DNA from: Dellaglioa kimchii
GTDB taxonomy: Bacteria > Bacillota > Bacilli > Lactobacillales > Lactobacillaceae
Length of the DNA: 64,000 nucleotides
Assembly: GCF_046115505.1 (NCBI RefSeq)
Contig: NZ_CP170736.1
Span: 1-64,000, forward strand
Direction: 5' to 3'
Numbering within the stretch: the first letter of the stretch is position 1; each line of letters begins with the position of its first letter. The position numbers and the translations under genes were made by a program. Shown here piece after piece: positions 53,189 through 62,356 of the stretch. A model generated the notes under the pieces. That model was given only the letters and a program-made list of their open reading frames with translations. It did not search any database and had not been told where the DNA came from.

Positions 53189-53938
53189 ATGATGACAGTT
53201 ATTTTAAATACGTGGATTTTTGAGAATGATGTGAAAAATGGGATTAAGCAGGATGAATTGGTTGATCGCGTTTCGAAACTAAGTGTTGACGGTATCGAAG
53301 TTAGACGTGAATATTTTAAAGATTTAGATAGTGAATTACCAAAAGTTGCAAAAAAAGCAAAACAATACGGATTAATTGTAAATTATAGTGTTCCTGATCA
53401 AGTCTTTTTAGATGATGGGACGCTAAATCCTAAATTGGTTACTTATTTTCAAGAAGGTTTAATTATGGGAATCAAAAAAATAAAATTTAATATTGGAAAT
53501 TTTGCAGCATTTACTGGAGATTTAAAGCAGGCTTTTAGTGAAGTTCCTTTAGATAAAATAACAATGAATGTTGAAAATGACCAAACTGAATTAAGTGGCA
53601 GTGTTAAGGCATTAACGACATTTTTAGGAAGTACTAAACAACAAAATGTGCCTGTTGGTTATGTTTATGACCTTGGAAATTGGGCCTTTACTAAACAAGA
53701 TGCTATTCAGAGTGCAGATGAACTTTCACAATATACGGACTATATCCATTTGAAAAACGTTATTAATAATGATGGAGACTTAGTGACGTCGAAAAATTTA
53801 GATGAAGGAATGTTTGATTGGCGAGCTATATTAGCCCATCTACCAAAAAAAGTGGCGTTTGCTCTTGAATACCCAATGGATAATAAAGCGTTAATTCAAT
53901 CCCAGATAGTGTTATTAAAAAAAGAAATTGAGGACTAG
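53189..53938 (+). CDS. TIM-barrel sugar isomerase/epimerase-like protein
   Basis: A 249-aa protein of the xylose-isomerase-like TIM-barrel superfamily (AP_endonuc_2). Strand motifs are VILNTWIFEND, VDGIEVRREYF, LIVNYSVPDQVF, KIKFNIGNFAAF, ITMNVENDQTE (Glu), PVGYVYDLGNWAF (Asp), DYIHLKNVIN (His) and VAFALEYPMDN (Glu). The Glu-Asp-His-Glu arrangement looks like the metal site of sugar isomerases and epimerases. Its substrate is unknown; in this operon it may work on the sugar before or after phosphorylation. Two ATG codons follow each other at 53189 and 53192 behind TTGGAGG; the second is better spaced. It is 3 bp ahead of the permease gene. Confidence 0.75.
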   Translation: MMTVILNTWIFENDVKNGIKQDELVDRVSKLSVDGIEVRREYFKDLDSELPKVAKKAKQYGLIVNYSVPDQVFLDDGTLNPKLVTYFQEGLIMGIKKIKFNIGNFAAFTGDLKQAFSEVPLDKITMNVENDQTELSGSVKALTTFLGSTKQQNVPVGYVYDLGNWAFTKQDAIQSADELSQYTDYIHLKNVINNDGDLVTSKNLDEGMFDWRAILAHLPKKVAFALEYPMDNKALIQSQIVLLKKEIED

Positions 53939-53941
53939 CTT

Positions 53942-55228
53942 ATGGCAACCCTAATACCGATTTTATTATTAATCACTTTTGCAGGGTTTATTATTTACAT
54001 TTTAAAGGGTGGAAACATCATGGTCGGGTTCTTCGTAATGGCTATTTTATGGTCTATCATTGGACAAATTCCATTTGATAAGGCAGTCCAAAAAGTATTT
54101 GCTGAACCAGCACTGAATTATGGACCGACAATTATCTATATTGCATTTGGATCATGGTTCGGTAGGGTTCTTGTAGACAGTGGGATTGCGCCTGCAATTT
54201 CAGAAGCGACGAAAAAAGTTGGTAAAAAGCGACCATTAATAGCAGCTATTTTAATAGTTTTAGTAACAGCGTTTATTTTTGTAAGCGCATACGGAGTGGG
54301 ATCTGTGATTGCGATAGGAGTTATTTTATTACCAATCATGTTGTCATTAGGTATTCCGAGGGACATCGCACTTACAGCGTTCGTAATGTCGATCGGGGCA
54401 CCAATGTACATTAATGTTGTTTTATTCAATCAAATTAAAGCCTTTTTTCCAAATGCCGTATATGGCGGACAATATTTAATATTTGGTTGGACAGCAATGA
54501 CGATTCAATTAATCGCGGTAATTATTTTCTTGGTTTTACATCGCAAGAAATTTACTCAAGAAAATGTTGATTCAAATCTAAAAATTATTGGTGAGACACA
54601 ACAAGATTCTGAAAGTAGACCTATACCCAAAATTGCATTTATTGCACCAATTATTCCGGTCGTTATGAATATGGTTTTTGGCTGGGATGCCATTCCAGGA
54701 TTAACTTTAGCAACATTGTTTGCGATAGCTGTAACTGGAAATATGAAAGGATATAAGAATTTCGTCGACTTCTTGAATAGTACGATTCAAAAAGCGATTG
54801 GTGATATCGCAGGATTGATTATGTTTTTAATGGCATTAGTGATGTTTGCTGGTGCCGCTCAGTTGAACGCTGTTAGATTTCAACATGTATTCAGTCTGAT
54901 ATTACCGCATGACCATTTGATTCTTGCTATTGTATTTGGGGTATTAGCACCGCTCGCGTTATTCAGAGGTCCGTTACATGTTTGGGGTGCTGGAGCTGCA
55001 ACTGCAGCGGTTCTTTCGGGAACTGGGCTGTTCAATGATGCCTTCTTATTACCACTTCTCTTTGTACCTGCACTTCTTGCTGTTTCAACAGGAATTACGC
55101 AATCATGGAATGTTTGGGGCCTTGATTATATGAAAGTCCAATCGAAGGACTTATTAAAACGGGGTGTTCCAATCATGTGGTTTGTTTCAATTATTAATGA
55201 AGTTTTAGTTTATTACTTTTTCGGTTAA
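53942..55228 (+). CDS. Permease of the GntP/ion-transporter type
   Basis: A 428-aa membrane protein with about 12 helices: an N-terminal pair, a half-helix region with GVGSVIAIGVILLPIMLSLG and SIGAPMYINVVLFNQIKAFF, a cytoplasmic loop near residues 205-230 (ENVDSNLKIIGETQQDSESR), and a repeat-like second half with RGPLHVWGAGAATAAVLSG. The general layout is that of the gluconate/citrate (GntP, CitM-type) ion-transporter superfamily, so a proton- or sodium-driven sugar acid or polyol uptake is likely. The substrate is unknown, but it should be what the operon breaks down. The ribosome binding site (GAGG) overlaps the end of the preceding gene. Confidence 0.75.
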   Translation: MATLIPILLLITFAGFIIYILKGGNIMVGFFVMAILWSIIGQIPFDKAVQKVFAEPALNYGPTIIYIAFGSWFGRVLVDSGIAPAISEATKKVGKKRPLIAAILIVLVTAFIFVSAYGVGSVIAIGVILLPIMLSLGIPRDIALTAFVMSIGAPMYINVVLFNQIKAFFPNAVYGGQYLIFGWTAMTIQLIAVIIFLVLHRKKFTQENVDSNLKIIGETQQDSESRPIPKIAFIAPIIPVVMNMVFGWDAIPGLTLATLFAIAVTGNMKGYKNFVDFLNSTIQKAIGDIAGLIMFLMALVMFAGAAQLNAVRFQHVFSLILPHDHLILAIVFGVLAPLALFRGPLHVWGAGAATAAVLSGTGLFNDAFLLPLLFVPALLAVSTGITQSWNVWGLDYMKVQSKDLLKRGVPIMWFVSIINEVLVYYFFG

Positions 55229-55258
55229 AATTAAGAGACATGAAGGGAAGAAAATATA

Positions 55259-56218
55259 ATGAGTGAAGTTATAACAATTGGCGAACCAATCATTACATTT
55301 GCCTCAAAAGATATGGACCAAAGTTTATCAGAATCAGTTAATTATGTAAAAATTTTAGGTGGAGCAGAATTAAACGTAGCGATTGGCGTTAAACGCTTAG
55401 GACATGATGTTGAATATGTTTCTCGAGTTGGAACAGAACCTTTTGGACAATATGCGAAGAGTATTATTTCTGGACATGGCGTGGGGATTGATTATATTAG
55501 CGAAAGTGAAAATCATTGGACGGGGCATCAATTGAAACAGCTCGTATCAACGGGTGACCCTGAGACTTTTAATTATCGTAAAGGGTCGGCCGCAGCTCAT
55601 TTAACAAGTGATCGAATTGATGCAATAAATTTAGACGATGTCAAAATAGCACATATGTCTGGTATTTTCCCAGCTATTTCAGATGTGGCCGAAAAAACAT
55701 TTAGAACGTTATTAACACGCCTTGTTGACAACCAAAAATTTATTACATTTGATCCTAATCTACGACCAACATTGTGGAAAAGTAAAGATTATATGGTTGC
55801 GACCGTTAATGAACTGGCAGGTTATGCAGATGTTGTTTTACCAGGTGTTGAAGAAGGAAAGATTCTGATGGGTAGTGATAATCCAGAAGAAATTGCCGAC
55901 TTTTATTTAAAAGGTAAACGAACGAAAACGGTGATTGTTAAAACAGGAGCAAGTGGTGCATTTATCAAACATTCAGATGGTAGTACAAAAACGATTAAAG
56001 GCTTCAAAGTGGATAAAGTTGTGGATACTGTTGGTGCAGGCGATGGATTTGCATTAGGTGTTATTACAGCATTATTGGAAAACAAATCAATGGAGTCAGC
56101 CGTTTTACGAGGAAACGCAGTCGGTGCGCTTCAAGTTCAGACACCAGGTGATAATGATGGCTACCCAACACCTAAAGAACTACAGGATTTTTATAAAAAG
56201 GAGGGCGTACAGGAATAA
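55259..56218 (+). CDS. PfkB-family sugar kinase (2-keto-3-deoxygluconate kinase-like)
   Basis: A 319-aa ribokinase-fold kinase. The start ITIGEPIITFASKDMD and GGAELNVAIGVKRLG are typical of KdgK and fructokinase relatives, KLxxx TFDPNLRPTLW is the substrate-to-ATP link, and the anion hole with catalytic base is DTVGAGDGFALG with D262. It would phosphorylate the imported sugar with ATP. KdgK is the nearest named type by eye, but a KDPG aldolase is missing, and the following two enzymes act on hexulose phosphates, so a 3-ketohexose or another hexulose is also possible. GAAGGGAAG lies 12 bp before the ATG; the stop overlaps the HPS start (TAATG). Confidence 0.85.
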   Translation: MSEVITIGEPIITFASKDMDQSLSESVNYVKILGGAELNVAIGVKRLGHDVEYVSRVGTEPFGQYAKSIISGHGVGIDYISESENHWTGHQLKQLVSTGDPETFNYRKGSAAAHLTSDRIDAINLDDVKIAHMSGIFPAISDVAEKTFRTLLTRLVDNQKFITFDPNLRPTLWKSKDYMVATVNELAGYADVVLPGVEEGKILMGSDNPEEIADFYLKGKRTKTVIVKTGASGAFIKHSDGSTKTIKGFKVDKVVDTVGAGDGFALGVITALLENKSMESAVLRGNAVGALQVQTPGDNDGYPTPKELQDFYKKEGVQE

Positions 56219-56844
56219 TGAAATTACAAGTCGCTATTGATCGTGTTACGTTAGAAAATCTCCTGGAGAGTGTGAGCTACTTAGATGGTGTTGTTGATGT
56301 CATCGAAGTTGGGACCTCTTTGATTAAAGATTATGGGATAAATGCGTTAGAAAATGTTACGAAAAAAGGTCATCAATCAGAAGTATTATTTGATTTAAAG
56401 ACAATTGATGAGGGTGTTTATGAATTTGAAAAGGGATTCTCTGCTAATGCGGATACGTTAACAGTTATGGCAAGTTCATCAATTGATACGATTGAACAAG
56501 TTTATGCATTAACTGTTAATCAGAAAAAAAATATTTTGATAGATTTATTAGAAGTAGACGAGACAAAAATCGAAAAACTACAACAATTTGATGAAGCTAT
56601 TTTTGGATTACACTACTCACATGATAAGAAAGATCAAGATTTTGATGCCGTAAAAGCGGTGGCTGAATTCCATGCTAAATTTCCAAATATAAAAAAAATT
56701 GCAGTTGCCGGTGGTATTGATATTGAACAAGCAAAAAGATTGGCTAAACAAGGTATCGTGGAGAGAATCATTGTTGGTGGTAAAATAATGAATAGCGAGA
56801 AACCATTAGATATGGCAAAAAAATTTATGGAGGTTATTAAATGA
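56218..56844 (+). CDS. hxlA: 3-hexulose-6-phosphate synthase-like protein (OMPDC superfamily)
   Basis: A 208-aa beta/alpha-barrel enzyme like HxlA of Bacillus subtilis (about 210 aa). Active-site residues are visible: D8 (VAIDRV), E30 (IEVGTSLI), and D59, K61 and D64 in FDLKTIDEG, plus H132 in GLHYSHD and the phosphate loops VAGGI and IIVGGKI. HPS joins formaldehyde with ribulose 5-phosphate, or splits hexulose 6-phosphate in reverse; the relatives KGPDC/UlaD decarboxylate 3-keto-gulonate 6-phosphate. The adjacent PHI gene makes HPS the better call. It is coupled to the kinase by TAATG and to the PHI gene by ATGA. The identity of the natural substrate is open. Confidence 0.85.
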   Translation: MKLQVAIDRVTLENLLESVSYLDGVVDVIEVGTSLIKDYGINALENVTKKGHQSEVLFDLKTIDEGVYEFEKGFSANADTLTVMASSSIDTIEQVYALTVNQKKNILIDLLEVDETKIEKLQQFDEAIFGLHYSHDKKDQDFDAVKAVAEFHAKFPNIKKIAVAGGIDIEQAKRLAKQGIVERIIVGGKIMNSEKPLDMAKKFMEVIK

Positions 56845-57383
56845 GTTTACTTAATGAAATAATGGATGAAATTAACGCGGTTATTGCTAAAGTTAGTGAC
56901 GATCAATTAAATGATGCTGAAAAGCTAATTACGAAAGATAAAAGAATTTTTATTTTAGGTGCTGGACGATCTGGGTTAATGGCAAAAGGGTTCGCAATGA
57001 GATTAATGCATATCGGTTATACGGTCTTTGTAATCGGCGAGACAATTACACCGTCAATCGCGGAAGGGGATGTATTAGTTTCTGTTTCTGGCTCTGGGAC
57101 AACTAAAAGTGTACTTGAACCAACTGAAAGTGCTAAGAAAATTGGTGTTAAAGTAGTCGGACTTACAAGTAATGGCGAGTCTCCTTTAGCAAAAATATCT
57201 GACGCAGTCATCGTTGTGCCTGGTGCAACAAAAGCTGATAACAGTGTGAAGTCAATTCAATTATTGAGTACGCTATTTGATCAAAGCGTGCATATCACTC
57301 TGGATGCATTAGTGCTGAAGATGAGTCGTAGAGACAATGTATCAAATGCTCAAGCAAAGGCGAGCCATAGTAATTTAGAATAA
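56841..57383 (+). CDS. hxlB: 6-phospho-3-hexuloisomerase (SIS domain)
   Basis: A 180-aa SIS-domain isomerase like HxlB (about 185 aa). It interconverts D-arabino-hex-3-ulose 6-phosphate and fructose 6-phosphate. Sequence hallmarks are FILGAGRSGLMAKGFAMRLM (close to identical in the family), SVSGSGTTKSVL (phosphate-binding serines), SIQLLSTLFDQ and the C-terminal ending SHSNLE with the active-site histidine and glutamate. It overlaps the HPS gene by four bases, the usual pairing of the ribulose monophosphate pathway. It is the last gene of the operon; a terminator follows at 22 bp. Confidence 0.92.
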   Translation: MSLLNEIMDEINAVIAKVSDDQLNDAEKLITKDKRIFILGAGRSGLMAKGFAMRLMHIGYTVFVIGETITPSIAEGDVLVSVSGSGTTKSVLEPTESAKKIGVKVVGLTSNGESPLAKISDAVIVVPGATKADNSVKSIQLLSTLFDQSVHITLDALVLKMSRRDNVSNAQAKASHSNLE

Positions 57384-57404
57384 TAACTACTATGATTATA
57401 AACT

Positions 57405-57450
57405 AAGCTCCGATGTGGGAATATTAATCCAATGCCGGAGCTTTTTTTTG
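57405..57450 (+). terminator. Terminator of the HPS/PHI operon
   Basis: AAGCTCCG (57405-57412) pairs with CGGAGCTT (57436-57443), with a partly paired interior and eight T following. Confidence 0.85.
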
Positions 57451-57530
57451 TGTTTCCATATAATTCTTTAACTGTAATACACAGGTAAAGAATAAGTACT
57501 TATCCATAGGTTAAAGCCGAAATAAACTGG

Positions 57531-57559
57531 ATTCTTTGAAAAGTAAAGTATGATATAAT
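57531..57559 (+). promoter_or_regulatory. Extended -10 promoter of the GT2-TagF fusion gene
   Basis: TGATATAAT (57551-57559) is a TGn extended -10 with perfect TATAAT, 37 bp before the start codon. The -35 is weak. Confidence 0.6.
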
Positions 57560-57596
57560 TATTTACAACTAGAATATGATGTAGGAGAAATAAAGA

Positions 57597-60500
57597 ATGA
57601 ATGAAAAAAAACTTTCGATTGTTGTTCCAATTTATAATATCAGTAATTATCTTGAAGCATGTTTGTCTTCTTTCTTAGTACAAGGAATTGATAATTTTGA
57701 GGTTATCATGGTAAATGATGGCTCAACTGATAACTCTGGAGAAATTGCAAAACGCTATGAAGAGGAATATGAGAATTATAAACTACTCGATCAAAAAAAT
57801 GGTGGGTTAGGATATGCAAGAAATTCTGGTGCAGCGGCTGCAACAGGGGATTATTTAACTTTCGTTGATTCCGATGATATTATTCCTGAAGATTCATATA
57901 AAAAAATGTTAGAGATTATTGAAAAATCTCATTCTGATTTTATTATCGGTAATGTTATTCGATTTAATTCTAGAAAAAGTTATGGCTCCGTATTACATAA
58001 ACGTATCTTTAGAGAAGACATGATTGGAACTAATATTCATGATACGCCAGAATTAATTAATGATACAACTGCTTGGAATAAAGTATTTGATATCAATTTT
58101 TGGCGAAAAAATGATTTTAAGTTTCCTGAAGGAATGTTATATGAAGATATTCCAGTTTCTATTCCTGCACATGCAATGGCTGAAAAAGTCGATATATTAA
58201 CAGATGTAACTTATAAATGGCGAGCTCGTGACGCTGGTGATAGCTCTATCACACAGCAAAGGAGTTCTATTGATAATTTTAATGATCGTATGAAGGCGAT
58301 TAATAGTGTTCGCCAATTTTTTAAGAAACAACATATAGCTCAATCACTTGATGATACTTTTGATTACAAAAATTTCCAGTTTGATTTTCCTCTCTACATG
58401 CATCTTATGAATGATGTTGAAGAAGATTACCAAGATATTTTTTATAAAACTATTCAAGAATATTTTCCTAAAATATCTCAAGAGGTATTTTTAAAAATTA
58501 GTTTGAAAAATAGAATTCAATATCAATTAATTAGTGAAAATAAAATAGCTGAATTTAAAGATTTTATTCGCCAAATTAAAGTGAATAAGTATAAACCACG
58601 TAAGTATAAATTAGGATATAGTTATGATTATCCGTATAAAGAAATTTTGGAAGAAAATTCACGATATGTGTCTAAAGAAGAATTTAGAGTTAACATGGAT
58701 ATTGAAGAGGCTTACTGGGAAAAAGATTCATTTAAACTTAGCTGGACTACTTTTTTATGGGGAATCTCAGAAAAACATAAAAAAAACATCTCGGTTTCGG
58801 CATCACTAGTTAACAGTGATCGTTCTCAAAAAATTGATATTCTAAGTGCTGTAAAGATTAAGTTTAATCCAATGATGACGTTACGAAAAAGTGGATTTAG
58901 TAGAAAATTAAAGGTACCTTACCTGAAAGACAATTACAATTACTCTAAGTTTGAGTTGGATTTACCAATTAAAAATCTGATGACTCAGATGCAACCTAAC
59001 GAATCATATTATGTATTAATAAATTATAATATTAATGGGATTATAAAGGAGAGTATTTTAAATTCACCTAAGAAGGGATTATCTAATAAACCTAACTATC
59101 AACTAATGGAAGATAATGTTGTCACTCCAAGCTATAATATTAAATGGGAACTTGAATTCAAAAAAAACGTGGCTCCCGTTATTGTTGATAGAGTCAAAGA
59201 AATAGATGATGGTATTGAATTATCTGGTAAATGTGTAAAGGGTGAAAATAAATTATTTGCTAAGGATAGTTTAGAAAATTTAGTATTTGTTATGGATATG
59301 GTATTAAATAATGACGGCATATTTAAGGTGTTTATAACAAAGGAACAGATGAATAACGTTGATTTTTCTAAATTATATATATATTCTAATTTAAATAATC
59401 CGGTATCATTAGATCCTAAATTAATTAATGGTGTACATCATATTGCGGGTAAACAGCTATCACTCTATAACACGTTAGAGGGTGGATTAATTTTGGCTGT
59501 TGACCAACCTCAGTTTATTATAGAAAAAATAGAAAAAATTAAAAAAAGTTTTTCAATAGATATTCGTTATATGGATGTTGCTAATTATATTAAATCAAAG
59601 GAATCAGTAAGCTTAGTATTTAGCGGTAATAATGATGAATTTATTATTAAAATGAATAATTTAAAAATAGAAAATTCGGTTAAAATACTAACTTTCATGT
59701 TCGATCCTGCTGATATTTTTAAGACCTTTGATAGGTCATTCTCAGTTACAATTAATAGCAACGATAATGAAGAAGAAATCTATGCTTTTAGAAAAACGCT
59801 AGATGAAACACGTATTAAAAATGGTAAAACCCAGTATATCCTTAAATACAATTTTAATAATTCAACGATTAGATTTAATATCAAACAAGCATGGGGAATA
59901 TTAGACAATAGTCCTAGAAAACAACTGGCACTTTCTAAATTTATTTATCCATTAATGCGATTATTACCTATACAGAAAAAAACGGCAGTATATGAATCTT
60001 TTTGGGGAAGAGAATTTAGTGACAACCCTAAAGCTATTTTAGAATATGTACAAGATAATCGACCGGATATAAAAAATGTTGTTTTTGTGAAGAATACGCT
60101 GAAAGATTATAGCGATATTAATGCAAAAATTTATCGTAAAAATTCATTTATGTACTTTTATACACTAGCACGTGCTCAATATTTTTTTAATAATGTTAAT
60201 TTTCCTGATCATTACAATAAACGTAAAAATGCGATAGAGGTTCAAACAATGCATGGAACACCGCTTAAAAAGTTGGGATTTGATAATCCTGGAGAAATTA
60301 AAGATTCTGCTAAAAAGGGATTTATAGAGCGAAATTCTAGATGGGATTATTTAACAGTTCCAAGTGATTATGTTGCTGAAATTGCTCAATCAGCGTACCT
60401 ATTTAATAAAACATTTTTAAATGTTGGTTATCCAAGAAATGACAGTTTATTTATTCCAACGACAAAAAATGAAAAAAATAGCATACTAGAGAAGTACAAT

Positions 60501-61031
60501 TTACCGTTAGATAAAAAAATTATTTTTTATGCACCTACTTGGAGATCTAAAGGGAAATATGCAATGCCTATAGATCTAATTGAGATGAAAGAAAAATTTT
60601 CAGATGAATATATTTTTGTTATAAAATTACATCATTTTTCTATTCCAAGCTATTCTTTAGAAGGACTTGAAGATTTTGCAATCGATTTATCTAATCAAAG
60701 TGATATTAGAGATTTATATAAGGTGTCGGACATGATGATTACAGATTATTCCTCTGTGATGTTTGATTATGCACTTTTGAAAAAACCAATGCTTTTTTAT
60801 GCATATGATTATGATAATTATAAAGATAACTTACGTGAACTTTATTTTGATTTTGAAAAGGAAGCTCCTGGGGCATTTATCAGGAATACAGAGTCACTTA
60901 TTAGTGAAATACAAGATATTGATAAATATTTTGAAAAATATCAAAATAAAATTAAAGCTTTTGATGACAAGTTTATCCAATATGATAAAGGAACAGCATC
61001 AGAGCAGGTTGTTAAAACTATCATTAAATAA
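57597..61031 (+). CDS. Fusion of GT2 glycosyltransferase and TagF-like glycerophosphotransferase
   Basis: An 1144-aa, probably membrane-associated protein. Residues about 5-230 are a GT-A family 2 domain: SIVVPIYNISNYLEACLSSF, VNDGSTDNS, FVDSDDIIPED with the DxD-like aspartates, and the YEDIP motif. Residues about 380-770 hold beta-rich sequence of unknown kind. Residues about 790-1140 form a CDP-glycerol glycerophosphotransferase domain with TMHGTPLKKLGF (H near 886), KLHHFSIPS and TDYSSVMFDYALLKKPML. It could make an alternating sugar and polyol-phosphate polymer such as poly(glycosyl glycerol phosphate) teichoic acid. GTAGGAG lies 8 bp before the ATG. A long hairpin follows; TagD and another TagF-like gene are close. 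Confidence 0.88.
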   Translation: MNEKKLSIVVPIYNISNYLEACLSSFLVQGIDNFEVIMVNDGSTDNSGEIAKRYEEEYENYKLLDQKNGGLGYARNSGAAAATGDYLTFVDSDDIIPEDSYKKMLEIIEKSHSDFIIGNVIRFNSRKSYGSVLHKRIFREDMIGTNIHDTPELINDTTAWNKVFDINFWRKNDFKFPEGMLYEDIPVSIPAHAMAEKVDILTDVTYKWRARDAGDSSITQQRSSIDNFNDRMKAINSVRQFFKKQHIAQSLDDTFDYKNFQFDFPLYMHLMNDVEEDYQDIFYKTIQEYFPKISQEVFLKISLKNRIQYQLISENKIAEFKDFIRQIKVNKYKPRKYKLGYSYDYPYKEILEENSRYVSKEEFRVNMDIEEAYWEKDSFKLSWTTFLWGISEKHKKNISVSASLVNSDRSQKIDILSAVKIKFNPMMTLRKSGFSRKLKVPYLKDNYNYSKFELDLPIKNLMTQMQPNESYYVLINYNINGIIKESILNSPKKGLSNKPNYQLMEDNVVTPSYNIKWELEFKKNVAPVIVDRVKEIDDGIELSGKCVKGENKLFAKDSLENLVFVMDMVLNNDGIFKVFITKEQMNNVDFSKLYIYSNLNNPVSLDPKLINGVHHIAGKQLSLYNTLEGGLILAVDQPQFIIEKIEKIKKSFSIDIRYMDVANYIKSKESVSLVFSGNNDEFIIKMNNLKIENSVKILTFMFDPADIFKTFDRSFSVTINSNDNEEEIYAFRKTLDETRIKNGKTQYILKYNFNNSTIRFNIKQAWGILDNSPRKQLALSKFIYPLMRLLPIQKKTAVYESFWGREFSDNPKAILEYVQDNRPDIKNVVFVKNTLKDYSDINAKIYRKNSFMYFYTLARAQYFFNNVNFPDHYNKRKNAIEVQTMHGTPLKKLGFDNPGEIKDSAKKGFIERNSRWDYLTVPSDYVAEIAQSAYLFNKTFLNVGYPRNDSLFIPTTKNEKNSILEKYNLPLDKKIIFYAPTWRSKGKYAMPIDLIEMKEKFSDEYIFVIKLHHFSIPSYSLEGLEDFAIDLSNQSDIRDLYKVSDMMITDYSSVMFDYALLKKPMLFYAYDYDNYKDNLRELYFDFEKEAPGAFIRNTESLISEIQDIDKYFEKYQNKIKAFDDKFIQYDKGTASEQVVKTIIK

Positions 61032-61064
61032 GTTTGTTTGGAAGAATTAAGTGTATAAACATGA

Positions 61065-61125
61065 GAGAACCCTCCGTTTTCTTTAGGCTGGTTGAACTCA
61101 GTCTAAGAAATGAAGGTTTCTTTTT
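61065..61125 (+). terminator. Long hairpin, probable terminator after the fusion gene
   Basis: GAACCCTCCGTTTTCTTTAG pairs imperfectly with the stretch ending AGAAATGAAGGTTTC, giving a stem of about 20 positions with several mismatches and a T run. It may be a terminator or a processed leader of the next gene. Confidence 0.6.
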
Positions 61126-61182
61126 GTATAGAACAAGTTTGGTTCTTTAAAAATTATTAATATGTCTAGAGGGGGGCTTCAT

Positions 61183-62295
61183 ATGTTAAAACGGTTAAAA
61201 AATTCTAAATTAATGTTTTGGTCACTTGAATTGTTAATTGTAGCCACGTTAATTTGGATGTGTACAAAAATAAGTTTTATTTTTAGTCCGATTGGAACGT
61301 TTATTTCCACATTATTTATTCCGATTATTATATCTGGGTTTTTATTTTATTTATTTAATCCGGTCGTTAAATTTTTAATGAAAATAAAAATTAAAAAATT
61401 CAAATTCTCTCGAACGTTATCAGTTGCCATTCTATTTGTATTCTTAGCAATTCTTTTAGTTGCATTAATAGGGTATCTGATTCCGAGAGTAGTTAGTCAG
61501 TTAAGTCAATTGGTGATTAACATACCAGATTATGCAAATGCAGTTAGTGAGTCGTCCAAAGATACGTTTAATCATTTAAATAAATATGCTTGGTTTAAAG
61601 AAATTGATTTTACTAGCTATTTAAACCAGTTTGAAAATTCTATAGGCACATATTTCAAATCAATTGCAACCAATTTGACGAACTCGATTGGATCAATGAT
61701 TGGGGTTGTAACGAGTGTGACAGTTGTTGCACTGACAGTCCCTGTAATGTTGTTTTATATGTTAAAAGATGGTCAAAAATTAGTCCCAACCCTTAAAAAA
61801 CTTGTTCCGGAAAAACATGGGGATGAGCTCGTTGAATTGCTTGACCGCATGGGTGATACAATTTCAGCGTACATTGGTGGACAAGCTATTGAATGTATTT
61901 TCGTTGGGGTATTTACCGCAATTGGGTACTCAATTATTGGCATGCCATATATTATGTTATTAGGAGTTGTGGCTGGTCTTGCTAATATTATTCCTTATAT
62001 CGGACCTTATATTGGTATTTTTCCAGCATTGATTATTGCGGTAACGCAGTCTACTCAAATGGTTATTTTTGTAGTGATTGTTGTGTTAATTGTCCAACAA
62101 ATTGATGGTAATTTTGTCTATCCTAATGTTATAGGCAAATCATTAAATATACATCCATTGACGATTATTGTATTATTGCTAGTAGCTGGTAATATTGCTG
62201 GACTTTTAGGAATGATTTTAGGGATTCCCTTATACGCTGTTGTAAAGGTCGTTATTAAATACTTTTACGATATTCGACAATTGCAGGAAAAATAA
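61183..62295 (+). CDS. AI-2E family (PerM/YrrI-type) membrane protein
   Basis: 370 aa with about eight membrane helices of PF01594. The N-terminal pair of helices is followed by a helical outer loop (about residues 75-160), then the conserved core with MLFYMLKDGQKLVPTLKKLV, GQAIECIFVGVFTAIGYSII and GVVAGLANIIPYIGPYIGI, and the late QIDGNFVYPNVIGKSLNIHP. Members have been linked to export of AI-2 or to sodium-proton exchange; a role here in teichoic acid production is not indicated beyond position. GAGGGGGG lies 8 bp before the ATG at 61183; an upstream ATG at 61162 has no ribosome binding site. Confidence 0.9.
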   Translation: MLKRLKNSKLMFWSLELLIVATLIWMCTKISFIFSPIGTFISTLFIPIIISGFLFYLFNPVVKFLMKIKIKKFKFSRTLSVAILFVFLAILLVALIGYLIPRVVSQLSQLVINIPDYANAVSESSKDTFNHLNKYAWFKEIDFTSYLNQFENSIGTYFKSIATNLTNSIGSMIGVVTSVTVVALTVPVMLFYMLKDGQKLVPTLKKLVPEKHGDELVELLDRMGDTISAYIGGQAIECIFVGVFTAIGYSIIGMPYIMLLGVVAGLANIIPYIGPYIGIFPALIIAVTQSTQMVIFVVIVVLIVQQIDGNFVYPNVIGKSLNIHPLTIIVLLLVAGNIAGLLGMILGIPLYAVVKVVIKYFYDIRQLQEK

Positions 62296-62356
62296 GACAG
62301 TCATAATAGTTTATGATAAAATATATTATTATTGATAATGACAGAGGAGCAAAAAC

